From: Hymenobacter sedentarius
GTDB taxonomy: Bacteria; Bacteroidota; Bacteroidia; Cytophagales; Hymenobacteraceae
Reading direction: 5' to 3'
DNA: 64,000 nucleotides
Assembly: GCF_001507645.1 (NCBI RefSeq)
Contig: NZ_CP013909.1
Location: forward strand, 124,001-188,000
This document shows positions 27,456-36,215 of this stretch, piece after piece (position 1 is the first letter of the stretch; every line of letters begins with the position of its first letter). A program made the position numbers and the translations under genes. The notes beneath the pieces are model-generated. The model saw only the letters and a list, made by a program, of their open reading frames with translations, ran no database searches and was not told the DNA's origin.

Positions 27456-28694
27456 CTAGCGCCTGCTGTCGTCCGCATTTTGGGGCCTGGCAGTGCGCGT
27501 AGCCAGCAGCCCCAGCAGCGGGCCGGGCGCCAGCAGTAAAAACAGGTAGCGCGCATCCGCGTGCCCTTGCAGCGCCGCGAAGCTCTGCAGGCTGACAATG
27601 GTGAGGGCAAACCCCAAACAGGTAACCAGCGTGAGGGCCGTGCCCGTGGCGGTAGCCGGCGCTCGCTGCGCCACCAATGCCGAAAACTGCGGCGAATCGG
27701 CCACCACGGCCATGCCCCACACCAGCACCGCCACCCCAAATGCGGGCCGCGGCAATGCCAGCAGCAGCGGGCTGAGCAGGCAGCAGGCGCCCGATACCGC
27801 CAGCGCCGCCCGGGCCGTGCGCAGGCTGCCGAACCGCTGGGCCAGGTAGCCGCCCGCCACGCAGGCCGGCGCCCCGGCCGCAATCAGCCCAAAAGCCCAG
27901 CCGGGGCCAAATGGGCCCGACTCGGGGTGCAGCCGTGCGTGCGTGACCAGGAGCATCGGCACAAAAGCCCAAAACGTGTACAGCTCCCACATGTGCCCAA
28001 AGTAGCCCAACGCCGCCCGCCGAAACGGCCGCTCCCGGAATACTTGCCACGCCGTGCCCAGCTGCAGCCGCGCCCCGGGCCGCCGGTACGGCCCGTTGGG
28101 CACCAAGGCCCACAGCAGCACGCCACCCGCCAGCGCCAGGCCGGAGGTAGCCAGCACCACGGCTTTCCATTCCACGTCGGCGGCCAGCAACCGCAGCAGG
28201 TGGGGCAGCGCGGTGCCCAGCACCAGCGCTCCCACCAGGTAGCCCAAAGCCCGGCCCAGCCCCCTTTCGTAGTAATCGGCGGCTATTTTCATGCCCACCG
28301 GGTAGATGCCGGCCAGGCACAGGCCGGTGGCAAAGCGCAGCCCCAGCACCACCACGGGCGTGGGCCCCGGCAGCAGCAGCCCCGCGTTGGTCAGGCTGCC
28401 GGCTACGGCACAGAGCAAAAACAGGCGGGCCGGCGCCACCCTATCGGCCAGCCGGAGCAGGCCAAACACCAGCGTGCCCACAATAAACCCTAGCTGCACC
28501 GCCGATACCATCTCGCCCAGCGACGCGCTTCTCAGCCAGGCATCGGGCAGCAGGTCCGGCAGCAAATCGGGCAGTACGGCGTTGCCCGCAAACCAAAGCG
28601 AGGTGCAGGCAAACTGCGCAAACACAATGATGGGCAGCACCCACCGCGGCCGATGATAAGTGGGAGCTGGTGAAAGAGCAATGTCGGAAGCCAA
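27456..28694 (-). CDS. MFS transporter
   Basis: About 412 residues with some twelve membrane segments; the first is WVLPIIVFAQFACTSLWFAG, and LVFGLLRLADRVAPARLFLL carries the loop 2-3 motif region. The frame is open up to 28844, but its first codons overlap a bidirectional terminator and no ATG occurs, so the start is uncertain: TTG at 28694 leaves 18 residues before the first helix and is my choice; GTG at 28640 is another. The head FACTSLWFAGNAVLPDLLPD is common to a Bacteroidota MFS group of unknown substrate. Confidence 0.85.
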   Translation of the reverse strand: MASDIALSPAPTYHRPRWVLPIIVFAQFACTSLWFAGNAVLPDLLPDLLPDAWLRSASLGEMVSAVQLGFIVGTLVFGLLRLADRVAPARLFLLCAVAGSLTNAGLLLPGPTPVVVLGLRFATGLCLAGIYPVGMKIAADYYERGLGRALGYLVGALVLGTALPHLLRLLAADVEWKAVVLATSGLALAGGVLLWALVPNGPYRRPGARLQLGTAWQVFRERPFRRAALGYFGHMWELYTFWAFVPMLLVTHARLHPESGPFGPGWAFGLIAAGAPACVAGGYLAQRFGSLRTARAALAVSGACCLLSPLLLALPRPAFGVAVLVWGMAVVADSPQFSALVAQRAPATATGTALTLVTCLGFALTIVSLQSFAALQGHADARYLFLLLAPGPLLGLLATRTARPQNADDSRR

Positions 28695-28806
28695 AACGGA
28701 AAGTTGCGGGCTGAAATTGAGCCAAACGTACGCCAAAACCAGCAGCCCTGTCCTACCCAGGCATATAGTCCCATGCCTCAGCCCAGTACCCAGGCCTGCC
28801 GGGCAC

Positions 28807-28841
28807 AAAAAAGCCCTGCTACTTCGTAACAGGGCTTTTTT
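28807..28841. terminator. Bidirectional terminator
   Basis: AAAAAAGCCCTGCTAC / and AACAGGGCTTTTTT around a TTCG loop. It follows the small Tyr-rich secreted protein gene (minus strand) and sits upstream of the MFS gene. Confidence 0.88.
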
Positions 28842-28867
28842 CAACTCATCGAGAGAAACCCAGCCTT

Positions 28868-29152
28868 CTACCAGCGGCGACCGTAGTGGTGGCCCCGCGA
28901 ACCGTAGTAAGGCCGGGGTGCGTAGTAGATGCGAGGCGCGTAATAGGGGGCTGGCACTATTACCACAGGGGGCGGTGGCACGGCATACACTACCGCCGTG
29001 CGCGGCGGGAAGTAGCGGGGGCCGTAGTAAGCGCGCGGTGGTGGGCTGTAGTAGCCACCCCGCACTATCACCTGGGCCCGGGCCGGGCTAGAGGCCACCA
29101 GCGGCCCAGCAAGCAGCAAGGCTAGCAGCAACAGAAACGAACGGGTTTTCAT
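28868..29152 (-). CDS. Small secreted Tyr/Pro-rich protein
   Basis: 94 residues: signal peptide MKTRSFLLLLALLLAGPLVA (cleavage after PARAQ), then a mature part almost wholly composed of Tyr, Pro, Arg and Val (RGGYYSPPPRAYYGPRYFPP and YYAPRIYYAPRPYYGSRG) ending in HHYGRRW. Proteins of this type are widespread in Hymenobacter-like genomes; no function is known. Followed by a strong terminator. Confidence 0.72.
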   Translation of the reverse strand: MKTRSFLLLLALLLAGPLVASSPARAQVIVRGGYYSPPPRAYYGPRYFPPRTAVVYAVPPPPVVIVPAPYYAPRIYYAPRPYYGSRGHHYGRRW

Positions 29153-29277
29153 TGGATAAAGCAGGCTAAGTCAAACACTGGGTATTTTACTGACTTCGAC
29201 AAGTCGCCGTTGCCCAGGTTTAATGTCCCGAGCGACGGCCAGCAGAAATGCCTAGCGGAGTCGTTGCCTGCCGGGGG

Positions 29278-29431
29278 AACCTCACCCCCGCCCCTCTCCA
29301 TAAGAGAGGGGAGCCACACAACAAGCTTTTAGCTCAATTCCTAAAAAGAAAGCCCCAACTCAAAATTGAGCTGGGGCTTTCTTTTTAGAGTTAGGCTCCC
29401 CTCTCTTTTGGAGAGGGGCCGGGGGTGAGGT
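29278..29431. repeat. Family B long inverted repeat, copy 4, enclosing a terminator
   Basis: Outer arms AACCTCACCCCCGCCCCTCT with CCATAAGAGAGGGGAGCC on the left, answered by GGCTCCCCTCTCTTTTGGAG and GGGGCCGGGGGTGAGGT on the right. The core at 29341-29388 is a bidirectional terminator (AAAAAGAAAGCCCCAA / TGGGGCTTTCTTTTT). Confidence 0.85.
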
Positions 29432-29446
29432 CCCCCGCTCGCCGCC

Positions 29447-30127
29447 TTACTTCTTGCGGTACTCGGCGTTCAGGTAAGTCAGCACCGGGGCGGTGATGTC
29501 GAGGTCCTTCCGGCCGTAGGCAATGGTGCCACTGGGAGCGGCAATCAGTATCATCTTGTAGCCGTGGGTTTTGCCATAAGCTTCTACTTTCTTATTCACG
29601 CTCTCGAGCACGCTCTGGGTGAGCTTGGCTTCTTCTTCCTGGGCCTGGGCCTGCAGTTGCTGCTGCTTCTGGCCTACTTCCTGCTGCTGGGCCTGGAGGC
29701 GCTGCTCGGAGGCGGCGCGCTGCTCGGGGCTAAGAGTTGGTGCCTGCTTCTGGTAGGCCTCCACCGCAGATTTGAAGCTGGTGAGCATGCCTTGGTTCTG
29801 GCGCTCCCAATTACGGGCTTTGCCCTCAAAGGCTTTGCGTGCATCCTTCATGCCCTGGTAGCCATCGAGCATTTTGCTGGACTCCACGTAAACGATTTTT
29901 TCCTCGGTGCCGGGAGCGGGAGCCGCTGCGGTGGCCTCAGTGGTGGTGCTGGTGGTTTTGGCAGCGGTGGTATCGGCCGTGTTTAGCACGGGCGATGCCA
30001 TGACGGCGGTGGATTTGTCGGTGGCAATGGCCGGGGCGGCCACGCGGCTGCTGAAATGCAGGAAATACAAAGCGGCCACAGCCAGCAGTAGCACGATGTT
30101 AATGGTTGTCTGAACGGGGTTTTTCAT
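29447..30127 (-). CDS. OmpH/Skp-like periplasmic chaperone
   Basis: 226 residues: N-terminal membrane anchor or signal (INIVLLLAVAALYFLHF, residues about 9-25), an Ala/Thr linker to about residue 75, and the Skp/OmpH domain (KIVYVESSKMLDGYQGMKDA, a long Gln-rich coiled coil such as QRLQAQQQEVGQKQQQLQAQ, then KVEAYGKTHGYKMILIAAPS and DITAPVLTYLNAEYRKK). These proteins chaperone outer-membrane proteins; this one keeps a hydrophobic anchor. The AT-rich gap before its start is where the IS element sits. Confidence 0.88.
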   Translation of the reverse strand: MKNPVQTTINIVLLLAVAALYFLHFSSRVAAPAIATDKSTAVMASPVLNTADTTAAKTTSTTTEATAAAPAPGTEEKIVYVESSKMLDGYQGMKDARKAFEGKARNWERQNQGMLTSFKSAVEAYQKQAPTLSPEQRAASEQRLQAQQQEVGQKQQQLQAQAQEEEAKLTQSVLESVNKKVEAYGKTHGYKMILIAAPSGTIAYGRKDLDITAPVLTYLNAEYRKK

Positions 30128-30186
30128 GGAAACAACAAGTGAATAATTTGTAAAAGTAAGCTGCCGGCCTGAGCTAACACTAACTA

Positions 30187-31012
30187 GGGCGTGTTCTCAG
30201 TTAATAGGGTAACTTGGGGAATGAACGCAGACCGGACATTACTGACGGATTCGATGTGGGCGGAGTTGTCGCCTTTGTTGCCGGGCCAGGCCAATTGCCG
30301 CGGCACGACGGCGCGCGACACGCGCGGCTTTGTGGAAGCGGTGCTCTGGCTGGGGCGCACGGGCGTGGGCTGGCGGGACCTGCCGCCGCATTTGGGGCAC
30401 TGGCACCGGGTGTACGTGCGCTTTGCCCGCTGGCGCGACAGCGGCGTGTGGGAGCGGGTGGCGAACTGGCTTATCGCCCACAACCGCCGCATCCCCCACG
30501 CCCGCCAGCGCCAGGTGCAACTCGATTCGACCAGCATCCGCGTGCACCAGCACGCGGCCGGCGCCGCCAAAAAAAAGGCGCGCAGGCCATCGGCCGCAGC
30601 CGGGGCGGGCGCACCAGCAAGCTGCACCTGAGCTGCGACGGGGCCGGCAACGTGCTCAATTGGTTGCTCACCCCGGGACAGGCCGGTGATTGCCCGCAGG
30701 CGGCGTGGCTGCTGGCCCCGCACCTGGCCCCGGCTTGCGAAGTGGTGGCCGACACGGCTTACGACAGCGACGCCTTGCGCGGGCTGATTGCCGCGGCGGG
30801 CGCGCTGGCCGTTATTCCGCCTACGCCGAGGCGGCGCCACGTCCCCCATTTTGACCCCTGCGCCTACGCCAAGCGCCACCATATCGAGCAAACCGTGAAC
30901 AAGCTAAAACAGCACCGGCGCTTGGCCACCCGATACGACAAATTGGACGCCTCTTTTCAGGCGTTCATCTGTGCCCGCATCATGACCCTCTATCTTAACT
31001 GAGAACACCCCC
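30187..31012 (+). mobile_element. Complete IS5-type insertion sequence (IS427-like)
   Basis: 826 bp with terminal inverted repeats GGGCGTGTTCTCAGTTAA (30187-30204) and its complement at 30995-31012 (17 of 18 match). Both ends are flanked by TA (30185-30186 and 31013-31014), the target duplication expected of the IS427 subgroup. One transposase gene in two overlapping frames fills the element; its stop codon lies inside the right inverted repeat. Confidence 0.92.
30221..31002 (+). CDS. IS5 family transposase, joined by -1 frameshift
   Basis: The first frame runs from ATG 30221 to a stop at 30631 (136 codons); the second frame continues to TGA 31000-31002. They overlap at an A8GG run (30569-30578) where a -1 slip would give one 260-residue protein. 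The N-terminal part has the IS5 insert domain (LLPGQANCRGTTARDTRGFV, LPPHLGHWHRVYVRFARWRD). DDE residues: Asp in QLDSTSIRVHQH, Asp in VVADTAYDSDALR, Glu in HHIEQTVNKLKQHRRLATRY. All three are kept after the shift, so the element could be active. Confidence 0.9.
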
Positions 31013-31014
31013 TA

Positions 31015-31157
31015 GCCCAATCCGGTCCAATTACCGCGCACCGGCACTTATTGCGCGTTCGGTCTTCTGGGTCGGCGCGGTACGCGGCAAAGTCCGGCAA
31101 ATCGGTGGCGCGCAGGTAGCGCAGCCGCACCCGTCCGGCAGACAAGGAAAAGTCCAT
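31015..31157 (-). pseudogene. Truncated GNAT acetyltransferase remnant
   Basis: From the ATG at 31157 the frame reads MDFSLSAGRVRLRYLRATDL then PDFAAYRADPE, the usual first helix of RimJ/RimL-like GNAT proteins. After DPE the similarity stops, and the IS right end begins 2 bp below position 31015. No continuation of the gene exists on the far side of the IS, so more than a simple insertion happened; a deletion next to the IS is likely. Confidence 0.55.
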
Positions 31158-31172
31158 GGCGGGCCGCTGCAC

Positions 31173-32132
31173 TTATTCGGGCACCGCAATGTGGAGCAGC
31201 GCGTCGCCCTGGTTCACCACCGGCATGTGGTTCAGCCCAATAACGTAGCCGCTCACCGGCGACTCCAGCCGCACGGCCTGCTGCCCATATGGGTCGGCTA
31301 CGGAGCCGTATACCTGCCCTTTCTCCAGGTACTGGCCGTTTTCGACGTGGGCCCGAAACAGCCCGGCAAACCGGGCCCGCAGCCACGTATGCCGCCGGCA
31401 GACAATGCCGGGCCGCGACGGCGGCGGGGCGGCGGGAGCCATGCCCAGGTGGTGCAGCACGCGCAGCGTACCAGCCAGCGCCTCTTCAATTCCGGTCTCA
31501 TCGAGCCGCAGGCTTTCGCCGGTTTCGTACACGATGATGCGCTTGCCCAAGCGGTGGGCTGCCTCGCGCAAGGAGCCCGGCCGCAGGGCCGCGTGCAGCG
31601 TAAACGGAGCCGCGAAAGCCCCCGCCATGGCGTCCACCTCGGGGTCGACGCCCAGCAGGCAGCGTACCTGCGGGAAGTTGGCGCGCGCCGCGCCGCCGGT
31701 ATGAAAATCGATGCCGTAGTCAATCAGGGGCATGATTTCGCGCATGAAGCGGTGGGCCACCCGCCCGGCCAGCGACCCGCGCGGAAACCCCGGAAACGAG
31801 CGGTTCACGTCCTTGCCATCGGGCACGTCGCGGCTGAAATTCAGAAACCCGTAGATGTTGAGAATGGGGATGGCAATGATGCTGCCCCGCAGCGGCTGCA
31901 GCAGCTCACGCCGCACCAGCCGCCGAATGGTTTCGATGCCGTTGACCTCGTCGCCGTGCATGCCGCCCATGAGCAGCAGCGTGGGGCCGGGCTCGGTGGA
32001 CCGCATCACGTGCACCGGCACGTCAATCACCGTGCCCGAGGGCAGCTTCGAAATCACCAGCCGCGTGAGCACCTGCTCGCCGGGGTGAATGGTGAGGCCG
32101 TTGAGGTGAAACGAGGAAGCAGCGTGGGGCAC
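31173..32132 (-). CDS. Succinylglutamate desuccinylase/aspartoacylase family hydrolase
   Basis: About 319 residues from the GTG at 32132; the frame is open further, but the preceding gene ends at 32180 and no ATG is available, so the start is approximate. The M14-like zinc peptidase core is clear: LLLMGGMHGDEVNGIETIRR with ligands His59 and Glu62, NRSFPGFPRGSLAGRVAHRF, IDFHTGG with the third ligand, and VYETGESLRLDE. The C-terminal 80 residues form a biotinyl-like beta domain (VENGQYLEKGQVYGSVADPY, GYVIGLNHMPVVNQGDALLH). It removes acyl groups from amino acids or peptides. It is the last gene of a RimK-containing cluster. Confidence 0.85.
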   Translation of the reverse strand: MPHAASSFHLNGLTIHPGEQVLTRLVISKLPSGTVIDVPVHVMRSTEPGPTLLLMGGMHGDEVNGIETIRRLVRRELLQPLRGSIIAIPILNIYGFLNFSRDVPDGKDVNRSFPGFPRGSLAGRVAHRFMREIMPLIDYGIDFHTGGAARANFPQVRCLLGVDPEVDAMAGAFAAPFTLHAALRPGSLREAAHRLGKRIIVYETGESLRLDETGIEEALAGTLRVLHHLGMAPAAPPPSRPGIVCRRHTWLRARFAGLFRAHVENGQYLEKGQVYGSVADPYGQQAVRLESPVSGYVIGLNHMPVVNQGDALLHIAVPE

Positions 32133-32179
32133 GGGAAACCGGATTTCTGCAAATAACGGCAAAATACCGGGCCCTGGAC

Positions 32180-33616
32180 TTACTGGTAATACAGCCGGCG
32201 GCTGGGCGTGACGCCCCAGTAGTAAAGCAACTCCGCATTGTAGGCCGACTGCCGGAAATCGGTAATCGGCAGCCAGCCCAGCACGGTGCAGTCGGCGGGC
32301 AGGCGCACCACGCCGGCTGGCGCGGCGGCGAGTTGCGCCAGGGCCTGCCGTTCGCAGGCGTTGCCGTCGCGCAGCCACAGGCGGCGGTCGGCGTTGATGA
32401 AGATGAACGAAAGCACGCACACCGCCCCCACGTACCAGCGGCGGGACCGCGCCGGCAGCTGCTGCAGCAAATACACCGTGGAAAGCGCGTACGCAAAGAG
32501 CAAGCCCAGCAGCACGGGCAAAATGGAGTCGTTGCGCAGGATATACGGGCGGTACGGGCGGTAGCCGCCCAGGGGCAGCAGCGCGATGTACACCACCGCA
32601 AACAGCCCCACCCAGCGCAGCACCTGCCGCACCCGCCGGCCCTCTGCCGATGCCAGCGTAAAGCGCCGCACCAGCCAGCCATTGCTCAGCACAAACGCCA
32701 CCAGCAAGGGCAGGCCTAGCTGGCTGGTGAGCTCATTAAAAATGCCCTGCGGCACTCGCTGGTACAGCTCCCACAAGGTGGAGGGATGCGCGTTTTCGGC
32801 GTTGTTGCGGCCAATGAACAGGGAGTAGGCACACAGCCCGGCAAAAATTCCCAGCAGCCCCATGGCCTGCCCCGACAGCCAGGCGGGGCCGCCCGGCCCC
32901 TCTCCTTTTTGCCGCTGCCACTGCTGCCCGAGCCAGTGCACGCCGATGCCCAGAAACAGCACCGCCGCGGCCGCCGGCACCACCGGGCCGTTGAAGGCCA
33001 GCACCACCGCCAGCCCCAGCCACGCCACTACCGGCCGCCACCCCAGCCGCATAGGCTGCTGGCAGCACGCCACCCGGTAAAACGGCAGCAGCAGCACCAG
33101 CAGCAGCGCCACCGGAAACTCATAAAAGAAGCTATAGGTGAGCGAGCGGGACACAATGCCCATTTGCCCGTTGAAGCCGGCCGTTTGGAACAATGGCACC
33201 AGCAGCGCCACGGCCAGCCACCACCCGTGGCGGCCCCAGGTGCCAGGACTGCCCAGGCGCACGTAGGCGGCCAGCAGCGCCAGCAGCAGCACGTGCACGC
33301 CGGTTTTGAACAAGGCACCGGCCAGGTAAATGCTGTCGATGGGCGAGGCCACGGCGTGCAGCCAGCGGGGCACATGGCGCAGGTAGCCCACCATCGCGGC
33401 GTGGGCAAAAAACCGGTTCGGGGCCGCGTAAACGGCATTTTGGCTGAGCACGGCCCAGCCAAACGGGTCGTGCAGCACGGGACGGTACCAGGCGCTGGGC
33501 ACCACGATGGCCGCCAGGTCGCCGTCGAGGGGCTGCTGGCAGTACTGCCCAAACGTAAAAATTGTATCCAGCCCCGCAAACAGCGCCAGCAAAACCACCA
33601 GGTATCGTTTGTTCAT
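32180..33616 (-). CDS. Polytopic membrane protein, unknown function
   Basis: 478 residues from the ATG at 33616 (MNKRYLVVLLALFAGLDTIF). About ten to twelve membrane segments are spread over the length (LLLALLAAYVRLG, VALLLVLLLPFYRVACC, FAVVYIALLPLGGYRPYRPY, LPVLLGLLFAYALSTVYLLQ). A large polar loop follows the first helix and a soluble C-terminal tail of about 80 residues ends the protein. The pattern recalls integral-membrane (C-type) glycosyltransferases and DUF6056-like proteins, but I see no catalytic signature. It starts 25 bp after the rimK stop and ends near the desuccinylase gene. Confidence 0.75.
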   Translation of the reverse strand: MNKRYLVVLLALFAGLDTIFTFGQYCQQPLDGDLAAIVVPSAWYRPVLHDPFGWAVLSQNAVYAAPNRFFAHAAMVGYLRHVPRWLHAVASPIDSIYLAGALFKTGVHVLLLALLAAYVRLGSPGTWGRHGWWLAVALLVPLFQTAGFNGQMGIVSRSLTYSFFYEFPVALLLVLLLPFYRVACCQQPMRLGWRPVVAWLGLAVVLAFNGPVVPAAAAVLFLGIGVHWLGQQWQRQKGEGPGGPAWLSGQAMGLLGIFAGLCAYSLFIGRNNAENAHPSTLWELYQRVPQGIFNELTSQLGLPLLVAFVLSNGWLVRRFTLASAEGRRVRQVLRWVGLFAVVYIALLPLGGYRPYRPYILRNDSILPVLLGLLFAYALSTVYLLQQLPARSRRWYVGAVCVLSFIFINADRRLWLRDGNACERQALAQLAAAPAGVVRLPADCTVLGWLPITDFRQSAYNAELLYYWGVTPSRRLYYQ

Positions 33617-33641
33617 AAAGCGTGGCACGGCCCGGGCGGGG

Positions 33642-34592
33642 CTATGGTGCGGGCGGCGGGGCGGGCTGGGAGTCGCCGTCCATTTCGGGCGTGAGCAGGG
33701 CGGCGCGTTTGTGTTTTTTGAGAGCCAGTGCCGCCGTGAAATCGATGATGCGGCCGGCAATATCCAGCTTGGTGGCTTTCTCGATGCCCTCCAGGCCCGG
33801 CGAGGAGTTTACTTCCAGCACCAGCGGGCCGCGCTTGCTCTGCAGCATGTCCACGCCGGCCACGCTCAGCCCCAGAGCCTTGGCGGCGAGCAGGGCGGCA
33901 GCCTTCTCGGCGCGGCTCAACTTCACCAGCGTGCCCACGCCGCCGCGGTGCAGGTTCGAGCGGAACTCGCCTTCCTGACCCTGGCGCTTCATGGCACCTA
34001 CTACTTCGCCGTCGACCACGAACGCCCGCAGGTCGGCGCCTTTGCTTTCGGCAATGAATTCCTGCACAATGATGCGGGCCTTGAGGTTGTGAAACGCCTC
34101 AATCACGGATTGAGCTGCTTTTTCCGACTCGGCCAGCACCACGCCCAGGCCCTGGGTGCCTTCCAGCAGCTTGATGATGACCGGGGCCCCGCCCACCTGC
34201 TTCACCATGGCCGGCACGTCGTCCGAGTTGTTGGTGAAGGCGGTTTTGGGCATGCCCACGCCGGCCCGGCTCAGAATCTGCATCGAGCGCAGCTTGTCGC
34301 GCGAGCGCACAATGGCCTGGCTTTCGACGGCGGTGCGCACCTTCATCATCTCAAATTGCCGCACCACGGCCGTGCCGTAGAACGTGACCGAAGCCCCGAT
34401 GCGCGGGATAATGGCGTCGAATCCCTCCAGGCTTTCGCCGTGGTAGAGGATGCCCGGCCGCCCTTTTTCCAGCACGAGGTTGCACCGCATGTGGTCGATG
34501 ACCACGGCGTGGTGCCCACGCACGGCGGCGGCTTCTACCAGCCGTTGGGTGGAGTAGGATTTGGGTTCCCGCGAGAGAATAGCCAGTTTCAC
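33642..34592 (-). CDS. rimK: RimK family ATP-grasp alpha-L-glutamate ligase
   Basis: 316 residues. ATP-grasp features are clear: [76 protein letters not shown] and the Mg-binding [18 protein letters not shown]. RimK adds glutamates to the C-terminus of ribosomal protein S6 or makes poly-glutamate in E. coli. The C-terminal extension ([20 protein letters not shown] then PPPAP) is longer than usual. It follows the retropepsin-like protease gene with a 62-bp gap, on the same strand; this gene pair is a recurrent one. Confidence 0.92.
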   Translation of the reverse strand: MKLAILSREPKSYSTQRLVEAAAVRGHHAVVIDHMRCNLVLEKGRPGILYHGESLEGFDAIIPRIGASVTFYGTAVVRQFEMMKVRTAVESQAIVRSRDKLRSMQILSRAGVGMPKTAFTNNSDDVPAMVKQVGGAPVIIKLLEGTQGLGVVLAESEKAAQSVIEAFHNLKARIIVQEFIAESKGADLRAFVVDGEVVGAMKRQGQEGEFRSNLHRGGVGTLVKLSRAEKAAALLAAKALGLSVAGVDMLQSKRGPLVLEVNSSPGLEGIEKATKLDIAGRIIDFTAALALKKHKRAALLTPEMDGDSQPAPPPAP

Positions 34593-34654
34593 GATGCAGG
34601 GGCGGTGGTGAGGAGAGAAGGGTAACGGATGCCAAACTACGGCCGAAAAGATTT

Positions 34655-35137
34655 TCAGGGCCGCGTACGCCGGGAAGCTGCCCTAACCTGTGCTTTGTAA
34701 GAAAGGTTGCGTCGGGCCACGTCCACCACGAAGCGTCCTTCCCGCAACAGGCTGCGACCCAGCAAGACAGGATATTTCATATCGGACCGGTCGGAGAGCG
34801 AAAACTCGGCCGTAAAAAGTTTGCCGTAGAGTTTCACCACCGCCTGAATAACGTACCGCTCCTGCACCTCGCCGTTGGAAGAGCGGATGTCGCGCAGAGC
34901 AAACTCGGCAAAGGCCAGCGGCTGGCCGTTCACGCCGGGGTGCTCGGGGTCGAGCAGCTGCACGTGCAGCACGGGCCGGCCGCTGGCGTCGGGCTCGATG
35001 CGAATGTCGCTGCAGTGAATGGCGCTGGTGTAGGCACCCGTGTCCACCTTGGCTTCGATGGCCGTGAGGGCGAAGTCGGGGAAATCAATCAACTCGCGAC
35101 GACCGAGGACGCGCTTGGGAGGACGGAGGCTGGCCAT
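34655..35137 (-). CDS. RimK-associated retropepsin-like protease (DUF785/RimB type)
   Basis: 160 residues from the ATG at 35137 ([20 protein letters not shown]). The aspartic-protease-like motif [11 protein letters not shown] (Asp32) and the later hydrophobic block [20 protein letters not shown] match the family called ATP-dependent zinc protease or RimB, which in Pseudomonas is part of the rimABK operon that controls glutamate addition to S6. The GRSLL segment corresponds to the second conserved loop. First gene of the cluster that includes rimK. Proteolysis of the glutamylated product is the proposed role. Confidence 0.88.
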   Translation of the reverse strand: MASLRPPKRVLGRRELIDFPDFALTAIEAKVDTGAYTSAIHCSDIRIEPDASGRPVLHVQLLDPEHPGVNGQPLAFAEFALRDIRSSNGEVQERYVIQAVVKLYGKLFTAEFSLSDRSDMKYPVLLGRSLLREGRFVVDVARRNLSYKAQVRAASRRTRP

Positions 35138-35199
35138 AGGAACGCCTAAGATGCACACAAAGCGCCAACTGCTGCCCTTATAGCCGCCTCCGGCTAGGC

Positions 35200-36132
35200 T
35201 CAGGACACGATGTTGGTATTAGAAACCAGGTACAGCGGCCGCTGGCGCACGTTGGCCGACAGCCGGGCAATGTACTCGCCAATAATGCCCACGGCAATGA
35301 GCTGCACCCCGCCCAAAAACAGGATGCTAATCATCAGCGAGGCCCAGCCCGGCTGGTAGTCGTGGGTCACAAAGCGCGAATACAGCGTGTAGAGCATCAC
35401 CAGAAATGCCACGCCCGACACCACGAACCCGCCCAGCGTGGCGGCCTTCAGCGGAGCATCGGAGAAGCCCGTGATGCCGTCCAGGGCCAGGCGAATCATC
35501 TTGCGGTAGGTGTAGCCGGTTTCGCCGCCTGCGCGCTCGGCGCGGTCGTACTCCACAAAGGTTTGCCGGTAGCCTATCCACGAAATCTGGCCCCGCAAAA
35601 ACTTGTTTTGCTCCGGCATCAGCTTCAGGCCCTCTACCACCTTGCGCGAGATGATGCGGAAGTCGCCGGTATCGACGGGGATGGAAATGTGGGTGATGCT
35701 GGCCAGCAGCCGGTAAAACAGCCGGGCCGTGAATTTCTTGGCCACGCTCTCGCCCTGCCGCGAGCGGCGCTTGGCGTACACCACCTCAAAGCCTGTCTGC
35801 AGCTTCTCGTACAAGCCCGGAATCAGCTCGGGCGGGTCCTGCAGGTCGGCGTCGATGATGACCACGGCGTTGCCCTTGGCCACGTCCAGGCCCGCCGTCA
35901 CGGCAATCTGGTGCCCAAAATTTCGGCTCAAGTCGATGTAGCCCACCTGCGGGTCGTGGGCGGCCAGCTCCAACAACAGGTTCAGTGACCGGTCGTGCGA
36001 GCCGTCATTGATAAAGATTAGCTCGTAGCTCACCTTCATGCCCTCCAGCACGCCCTTTACGCGGTTGTGCAGGGTGGCAATATTGGCTTCTTCGTTGTAG
36101 ATGGGGATGACAACCGATATATCCACAGGCAA
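35200..36132 (-). CDS. Family 2 glycosyltransferase, GtrB/DPM-like
   Basis: 310 residues. The GT-A domain begins VDISVVIPIYNEEANIATLH; FINDGSHDRSLNLLLELAAH, the metal-binding VVIIDADLQDPPELIPGLYE and VYAKRRSRQGESVAKKFTAR are typical of polyprenyl-phosphate glycosyltransferases. Two C-terminal membrane segments (GFVVSGVAFLVMLYTLYSRF and ILFLGGVQLIAVGIIGEYIA) anchor it in the inner membrane. Such enzymes load a sugar on undecaprenyl phosphate for envelope or protein glycosylation. It is 42 bp or more from the rim cluster, same strand, perhaps an independent unit. Confidence 0.9.
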   Translation of the reverse strand: MPVDISVVIPIYNEEANIATLHNRVKGVLEGMKVSYELIFINDGSHDRSLNLLLELAAHDPQVGYIDLSRNFGHQIAVTAGLDVAKGNAVVIIDADLQDPPELIPGLYEKLQTGFEVVYAKRRSRQGESVAKKFTARLFYRLLASITHISIPVDTGDFRIISRKVVEGLKLMPEQNKFLRGQISWIGYRQTFVEYDRAERAGGETGYTYRKMIRLALDGITGFSDAPLKAATLGGFVVSGVAFLVMLYTLYSRFVTHDYQPGWASLMISILFLGGVQLIAVGIIGEYIARLSANVRQRPLYLVSNTNIVS

Positions 36133-36215
36133 GGGCTAAATGAGGGCGCGGGCGCAATTGGGGAGCCAAAAGTACTGACCCCAGCCCAAGCCCCGCCATT
36201 GGCCCCCGCCCGGGG

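Noticed and set aside
31173..36132. A polysaccharide or O-antigen cluster
   Set aside because: Only one glycosyltransferase and one multi-span protein are present; RimK and its partners argue for another pathway.
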